DNA from: Myotis daubentonii
Lineage: Eukaryota; Chordata; Mammalia; Chiroptera; Vespertilionidae
Assembly (NCBI RefSeq): GCF_963259705.1
Contig: NC_081840.1
Coordinates: forward strand, 117,231,074 to 117,295,073
Reading direction: 5' to 3'
DNA: 64,000 nucleotides
Shown: one piece after another, positions 58,107 to 64,000 of the stretch
Numbering within the stretch: the stretch's first letter is position 1
How the letters are laid out: each line of letters starts with the position of its first letter
Position numbers and translations under genes: made by a program
Notes under the pieces: model-generated
What the model was told of the DNA's origin: nothing
Database searches by the model: none
What the model saw: the letters and a program-made list of their open reading frames with translations, nothing else

Positions 58107-59273
58107 CTAGAGGCCTGGTGCACAAAAATTTGTGCACTCGGGGGGGGGGGTGTCCCTCAGCCCGGTCTAAGCCCTTTCTCAGTCTGGGACCCCTCGGGAG
58201 ATAACAACATGCTGGCTTAGGCCTGCTCCCAGGTGGCAGAGGGTAGCCCTAATCCCTAGGTGCAGCCCCTGGTCGGGCTCAGAGCAGGGTTGATTGGGGA
58301 GTGGGGTGCCGCCTCCTGTCATGCACAGAGCAGGGCGGATCGGGAGGTTGCGATGCCACCCTCAGTCATGCTCAGGGTAGGGCCAATTGGGGGGTTGCGG
58401 TGCCACCCCCCCGTCACACACACAGCAGGGCCCATGGAGGCTGTTGGGGAGTCGCCCTCTACCACCCACAGAGCAGGGCTGATCAGGGGTTGGGGCGCCT
58501 TCCCCTGTCACGAACAGAGCAGGGTGGATAGGGAGGTTGTGGCCCCGCCCCCTGTCACACACAGAGCCGGAGGGTGATCAGGAGGTTTGGGTGCTGCCTC
58601 CTGTCACACTGATCCTGGTGCTAGGAGGCATATTACCCTTTTACTACATAGGATAGAGGCCTGGTGCACAGGTGGGGGCCGGCTGGTTTGCCCTGAAGGG
58701 TGTCCTGGATCAGGGTGGGGGTCCCCACTGGGGTGCCTAGCCAGCCTGGATGAGGGGTGATGGCTCTTTGCAGCTGGTCATACACCCTTCAGGGTGGGGG
58801 TCCCCACTGGGGTGCCTGGCCAGCCTGGGTGAGGGGCTGCAGGCTGTTTTCAGGCTGGCAGGTGACTGAAGCTCCCAACTGCTCCTTTTTCTTTTTTCTT
58901 TTTTATTCTGGGCCAGCTTTAGCTCTGGCTCCAGCTCTGAGGCCTCTGCTGCTGAAAGCAGGTATCTGGTTTGTTTGGGTTCTATAATCGAAACACTGTG
59001 TCAACTCAAACTCTGAGATCCCGGCTGGCTGAAAGCAGGTTTCTGGGATTTTGTTTAGCTTCTATATTTGTAACAATGTTTCAAACTGAAAGCTCAGAGG
59101 CTGGCAGCGGCAGGCGGGAACGTTGGAGTCCTCTATCACTGAAGCAAGCAAGCCTCATGTTCGCTTCAAGCTGCCTGGCTGCTGGCCGCCATCTTGGCTG
59201 GCAGTTAGTTTGCATATCGCCCTGATTAGCCAATGTATGGCTAATTACCATGTTTCTCTTTTATTATATAGGA
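58107..59273 (-). mobile_element. Composite HeliBat-type Helitron C
   Basis: Left edge CTAGAGGCCTGG with hairpin GTGCACAAAAATTTGTGCAC; right edge is the 5' end TCCTATATAATAAAAGAG (minus), between A (58106) and T (59274). The internal junction at 58653/58654 (TCCTATGTAGTAAAAGGG after CAGGCCTCTA, minus) matches Helitrons A and B. The unit downstream is different: it has the minisatellite seen at 5690-6440 instead of the CTCF-like module. Confidence 0.93.
58260..58610. repeat. Minisatellite in Helitron C
   Basis: Five or six diverged units with CACAGAGCAGGG and CACCCCCTGTCA; the same family as 5690-6440. Frames across it are artefacts. Confidence 0.88.
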
Positions 59274-59370
59274 TAGGCAGCAAAATATCAAACATATTTC
59301 TTAGCAATATCTTTACTGGCACATGTCCAGGGACAATAGAAATTAAGGAGGAAATAAACAAATGGGAAGA

Positions 59371-60167
59371 TTGCTTTTCAAAGGTTAACACTTCGCAGAT
59401 CTCAACTTTACAAGGAAGACAGTTACAACTCACTAAGGCCATCCCTGCTTATCTTCTGTGCTGATGTGGACACAGGAACCAAGCTACTAAGTGAAGTTCC
59501 CTTCTGCACTGGCAGGAAAGCTCTAGCATCAGGTCATAAATTTACCACTCTAACATTCCATCCTATCATCATTCTGAACCATACATATGTTCTTTACTGA
59601 ATGGTCTGCTAACATTTATATATATTTGTTTTTTATTTGCTTTTCTGTGTTTTTCTATTCAGTATTTTAGCTGTTTTACCCTAGGAAGATATTCAGCATG
59701 TCTAGTCAAAACCCATGGTCTTCTCACTTGATTGTAGTATGGAAGTTGAGGAAAGGAATGCCAGCCTGTCTGTCATTAAATTCTATCTGTCTCAATGTTG
59801 GGGAAGGCATTTTGGATATTTTAGATATAAAGATCCTAATGCATCCCTAAAATATAATTTTAGAAGTAATGAGTCAGGAGGTGGGAGGGAAGTGGAGAGG
59901 ATATACAGGATAAAGCTGTTTGTTTTGGCTGCAAAAGTAATTTCTTAATGTTTAGCCTAATATTGAAACCATACGTAATTTCAAGCTAACTGAAGTAGAG
60001 CATTTCAGTGATTGTCTAAATAATTCATGTGAAAATAAGACATAAATATCTTTTGCATATATTACGCAGCTATTTCAGGGTGCTATTTATTTTTAAGAAG
60101 TAAAGGCACAGGGGTAAAAGTGTCATATCACCTTAAATTTATGCAATTATAGTCTAAATATATTTAT
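59371..60167. other. No gene seen
   Basis: Short frames only; no repeat recognised. Confidence 0.5.
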
Positions 60168-60381
60168 TTATTTATATTTTTATTGATTTCAGAGAGGAAG
60201 GGAAAGGAAGAGAGAGATAGAAACATCAATGATGAGAGGGAATCATTGATCAGCTGCCTCCTGCACACCCCCTGTTGGGGATCGAGCCCCCACCCGGGCA
60301 TGTGCTCTTGACCGGAATCGAACCCAGGACCCTTGAGTCCACAGGTCGATGCTCCATCCACTGAGCCAAACCAGCCAGGGC
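60168..60381 (-). repeat. Ves SINE, well preserved
   Basis: ATTTTTATTGATTTCAGAGAGG, AAACATCAATGATGAGAGGG, CTGCCTCCTGCACACCCCCT, GGAATCGAACCCAGGACCC and end CCACTGAGCCAAACCAGCCAGGGC. One of the copies closest to the Ves consensus. Confidence 0.95.
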
Positions 60382-60650
60382 TTGATTTATTTTTTATGTT
60401 ACTATCAGAATATAAGCTAAAGAAGCATTTACTCTTCCCTTCATTTTATACCTTCAGGGTTCTTAGTAAGTCTCCATCTTCCTTTTTTTTCTTCAGTAGC
60501 TAAGGAAGCTTAGGTCTCTCTACCATGTTGAGAAGTTATCTCATCTAAATTGTTAATCACAGCAGAGGCTCCCCTTTGGAGAAATGCATACATATCATCT
60601 TGATGCTATAAATTAATGAACATCCACTTATCAAGATTTTTCTACTTCTT

Positions 60651-60864
60651 TTTTTAAATATATTTTTTAAATTGATTTCAGAGAGCTAGGGAGAGGGAGA
60701 AAGAGATAGAAACATCAATGATGAGAGGATATTGAGCAGCTTTCTCCTACACACCCGCTACTAGTAATCTAGCTGGCAACCCTGGCATATGCCTTGCCCA
60801 GGAATTGAACCTCTACTCCCTGGTTCATGGATCTATGCTCAACCACCAAGCCACACTGTCTGGG
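60651..60864 (-). repeat. Ves SINE, diverged
   Basis: Reversed copy ending CCACCAAGCCACACTGTCTGGG. TSD CAAGATTTTTCTACTTCTT (60632-60650) and CAAGATTTTTCTGCTTCTT (60865-60883), one mismatch. Confidence 0.92.
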
Positions 60865-60918
60865 CAAGATTTTTCTGCTTCTTACTGCTTCTAAAGTAGT
60901 ACTAATGTTTTATAATGA

Positions 60919-61120
60919 TCAGTGGTTCTTAAGACTGGCCATGCATTAAATATCAGCCCAGGAGGGCTTTTGAAAAATAAAAATTCCACACCCCTGACAG
61001 GAATTAGCATTTACAAGGCTGTGCATCAAATACTGATAATTTTAACAAACCTTTCCAAATGGTACATATAAATTTAGCTTAGTTCTAAACCTCAGATTAA
61101 CTGTGAGAATCACTGAATTA
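60919..61120 (+). mobile_element. MER5A-like hAT fragment
   Basis: CAGTGGTTCTTAAGACTGGCCATGCATTAAATATCAG followed by AGGAGGGCTTTTGAAAA and GGAATTAGCATTTACAAGGC, as in the old hAT-Charlie MITE MER5A. The right end is poorly kept. Confidence 0.7.
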
Positions 61121-61672
61121 GAATAGATGACCTGTTGCCCTGGATGATTTAGATAAAATCAGGTAGGCATTCTAAAATTAGAGAACTTCCATGGACTTAA
61201 TGCATTCTGGTATAATGTATTCTTGAATGAATATGTGAACTATGACTTAGAGGAAAGGAATAAAAATTACTACTGTCAAAAAAGGGCCCCATAACTAAAG
61301 AAAAGTAAATCGTTCAAAAGAGAAAAATTAAGGGCATTTTTAGACAGAAGAGCTAATTAACTGTTATATTTATCTTTATAGTGGTGAGACTTTAAAAACT
61401 TATTTTAATTAAACAAAAACATAAGGAAATACTTGCCCAGAGTAAGAGATTTGGGTTAATGTTCAATCATTTTTATATGATCAAACTGGATTTATGTATG
61501 TGCACAACATATGCATTTTATTTTCTAATTAAATGTCATCATATTTATCTTCATTTTTAATTGAGATATAATAGAAATATACCAACTGCACATATTTAGT
61601 TAGCATTTTCTAATTTTTTATCAGCAGCATGTGCAGTTTCCAGATCCTACACATTCTCACTATTTATATAAT
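61121..61672. other. No gene seen
   Basis: AT-rich; a stretch near 61560 (AATTGAGATATAATAGAAATAT) resembles a common old L1-associated segment but is too short to assign. Confidence 0.45.
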
Positions 61673-61756
61673 TAATCTTTAATTTTAGATATCTAATCTT
61701 TAATTTTAGATATCTAATCTTTAATTTTAGATATCTAATCTTTAATTTTAGATATC
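61673..61756 (+). repeat. Tandem repeat, four identical 21-bp units
   Basis: TAATCTTTAATTTTAGATATC repeated four times with no mismatch visible. Perfect identity points to recent expansion. Confidence 0.97.
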
Positions 61757-61764
61757 TAATAGGA

Positions 61765-64000
61765 ACAACATGTGGCTTTAATTTGTATTCCACTAATGAC
61801 TAATGATATTGACTGTCTTTTCATGTGTCATCTATGTATCTTCTTTGATAAAGGGTCTATTCAAATCCTTTGCTTTTTATTTTTTACTAGAGGCCCGATG
61901 TATGAAATTGGTGCATGGGTAGGGTCCCTAGGCCTGGCTGGCGATCAGGGCCAGTTGGGGCCTTCCTTCCCCCGGCTGCCAGCTGCCGGCCGGGGCCTTC
62001 CTTTGTTCTGCACCACCCACTGGTGGTCAGTGCACATCATAGCGAGTGGTCGAACTCCTGAGGGAACAATTTGCATATTAGCCTCTTATTATATAAGATT
62101 GTTTTCTTTGGTAAAGGGTATGTTCAAATCCTTTGCTTTTTATTGTTTACTTTTATTGTTTTCTTATTGATATTTATTGTTGGATTTTTACTTTTGTATT
62201 GTTTTCTTATTATTGAATTTTTAAGAGTTCTTTATATTTTCTTATATATTCTGAATAAAAGTACTTTACAGCTTTGCTATTCATTCTCTAAATAGTGACC
62301 TTCAAAGTACATAAGATTTAATTTCGAATTCAAATGTATCAATTTTTTGTGGATTATTCTTTTGATATTATATATAACCAGAAGTCACAAAAATTATTTT
62401 ATGCTTTCTTTTAGAAGTTTTATATTTTACCTGTAAATGTGACATACACTTTGTGTCAATTTTGTATGGTGCCACATGTAGATAGAAATTCTTTTGGGGT
62501 ACGGGTGAGGATTGTGTAGAATTCCAATTTTTCCAACACTAGTTGTTGAAGTAACTACATTTTTCTTCACGGATAAAAAGTCTTTCAACATTTGTCTCAA
62601 AAATTGATTGTTTATTTCTGGACTCTGATCTGATCTGGTCTATCTTTATGCAAACATCACATTTCTTAAATAGTTTAGCTTTATGTTTTGAAATAAAGTA
62701 GTGTGAGTGCTTCTACTTTGTTCCTTTTCAAATTTGTTTTGATTATTCTAGGTTCTTTACATTTCCATGTGAATCTTAGAAATAACTTATTAACTTCTAC
62801 TAAAAAGATTGGGATAATTTAAAATCTATAGATCTATTTTGGGGAGACATATACTGATATTAACTAACCAACTAAATTAAATATCCTGACCCATTAGCAA
62901 AATATGTTACTCCATTTATTAAGGTCTTCTTTAATTTCTCACAGCAATATTTGGGGGTTTTGTTGTTTAGTTTTCAGTGTCAAGTTATTGTACAGTTTTT
63001 GTTAGATTCACTCCTAAGCATTCAGTATTTTGGTACATTTAATGCTATTGAAAATTGTATTTTTAAAAATTTCACTTTCCTATTTTCACTATAGGAATAT
63101 AGTAACATTCTTGATATATATTAAATCAGTCATTTATCCTGCAACCTTGCTTTACTTACTTATTTTTAGATTTATTGTACATTTCATCAGATTGACTAGT
63201 TGGTGATCAAGTATCTGCTAATAAACATAGATTAACATCATTATTTTCCATTGGATGCCTTTAATTTCATTTTATTATTGTTACTGTACTGGCCAGAATG
63301 TTTAGTACAATGTTAAAAGAAAAAAAGTGGTGAGGCTGAACATTCTTGTCTTTCTCCTGATAATAGAGGGAAATCATTCAGTCTTTAATAACTATTATTT
63401 TAGCTGTAGGTTTTTTATAGATGCCCTTTATGAGGTTGAGAAAGTTCCTTTCAATTCCTATTTTGCTGAGAGTTTTTTTTTATTTTATCAGGAATGATAT
63501 TAGATTTTTTCCCCAATTTTTACCATATATATTGAGATGAACATATAATTTTTCTTTTTCTTTTGGAAATATGGTAGGTTTCAATAACTGATTTTCAACG
63601 TTAAAACAACCATGCAAATGTGGATAAACCTTACTTGCTCATGATATAGCCCACTTTTTATGAATTGTTTGGTGTGATTTGCTGAAATGTTATTTAAAAT
63701 TTTTGCAACTATGTTTATAATGGATATATGCTTACACGACTATAAGTCTGTGGGTTTTTAAAAAAAATGTTTGTCACTTTTGGTTAGGATAATGTTGACC
63801 TACAGAATGAGTTGAGAACTATTCTCTCCTCTGCAATTTTATGAAATATTTTGTATAGAATTAGTATTATTTCTTCCTTAAATGTTCAGTAGAATATTCA
63901 CTAGTGAAAGCATCAAGAATTTTATCTGTGTTAAGCTTTTCAACAGCAAATTTAAATTTAATTTTTTTAGTAGATAAAGGGCTATTCAGTGTATTTATTT
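61765..64000 (-). mobile_element. Ancient L1, minus strand, running off the window
   Basis: Reversed L1 3' half: TTTGTATTCCACTAATGACTAATGATATTGA, TTCAAATCCTTTGCTTTTTA, then mutated ORF2 sequence such as TTGGATGCCTTTAATTTCATTTTATT and GAGGCTGAACATTCTTGTCTTTCTCCTGATAATAG (RT region, reversed). Interrupted by a Helitron at 61887-62098; no frame survives. Confidence 0.8.
61887..62098 (-). mobile_element. Minimal HeliBat-type Helitron (212 bp)
   Basis: Left edge CTAGAGGCCCGATG with imperfect hairpin ATGTATGAAATTGGTGCAT; right edge 5' end TCTTATATAATAAGAGG (minus). Flanked by A (61886) and T (62099). Confidence 0.88.

Larger units (their letters stand above)
57020..59370 (-). mobile_element. L1 with 5' inversion, split by Helitron C
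   Basis: 57020-58106 is the 3' end of L1 on the minus strand (3' UTR and ORF2 C-terminus, for example TTATTTCTCTTAGCATAATGC, up to GGTGCAGAAGCTTTTTATAA). 59274-59370 is the adjacent upstream L1 segment but on the plus strand (GAGGAAATAAACAAATGGGAAG). Opposite orientation of adjacent segments is the twin-priming pattern. A frame at 57652-57864 (minus) is an ORF2 C-terminal relic. Confidence 0.8.

Noticed and set aside
63200..64000. Possible unique gene at the right edge
   Set aside because: The sequence follows reversed L1 ORF2 order and has no open frame.

Overview
The window is nuclear DNA of a vespertilionid (evening) bat. This rests on repeat content: Ves tRNA-derived SINEs throughout; HeliBat-type Helitrons with TC...AATAAAAGAG 5' ends and GTGCAC-hairpin...CTAG 3' ends; a SPIN hAT element; several other hAT elements; a pogo-like MITE; and bat-type L1. 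No intact host protein-coding gene is visible. Every long open frame is a transposon or retrovirus remnant, a repeat artefact, or part of a GAPDH processed pseudogene. The window is best read as intergenic (or deep intronic) DNA built from stacked transposon insertions.

Layout. 1-5.7 kb: an old MIR split by a hAT element, which holds an L1 3' piece, which holds a class II solo LTR. 5.7-7.1 kb: minus-strand Helitron with a minisatellite. 7.3-8.6 kb: GAPDH retropseudogene with target-site duplication (TSD). 9-17.8 kb: ancient L1, several LTRs, Helitrons and Ves SINEs. 19.3-35.5 kb: one minus-strand class I provirus bounded by 4-bp TTAG duplications. It has both LTRs, a polypurine tract, a tRNA-Glu-like primer binding site and decayed gag, pro, RT and env traces. 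It also contains a fold-back hAT (itself holding L1 and LTR), an ORF1-only half-L1-like element, and a 4.2-kb hAT with decayed transposase and an internal Helitron. 38-46.2 kb: a solo LTR of the same family split by a Ves and by a nearly full-length L1. 47-51 kb: SPIN plus AT-rich DNA. 51.4-52.5 kb: composite Helitron. 54-57 kb: ancient L1. 57-59.4 kb: 5'-inverted L1 hosting another composite Helitron. 60-64 kb: Ves SINEs, MER5-like piece, tandem repeat, small Helitron and old L1.

The same class I LTR family occurs as three solo LTRs (11677-12790, 13702-15423, 37971-46239) and one provirus (19297-35525), each with its own 4-bp TSD, and nearly all were later landing sites for younger elements. 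Boundaries supported by TSDs are firm; family names come from pattern recognition, without database searching. No new enzymatic or defence system was found. The most unusual signals are the composite Helitrons, which keep an internal 5' terminus at the same junction and carry a palindromic pair of CTCF-like motifs, and the odd layout of the provirus (about 4 kb between primer site and gag, most of pol missing).
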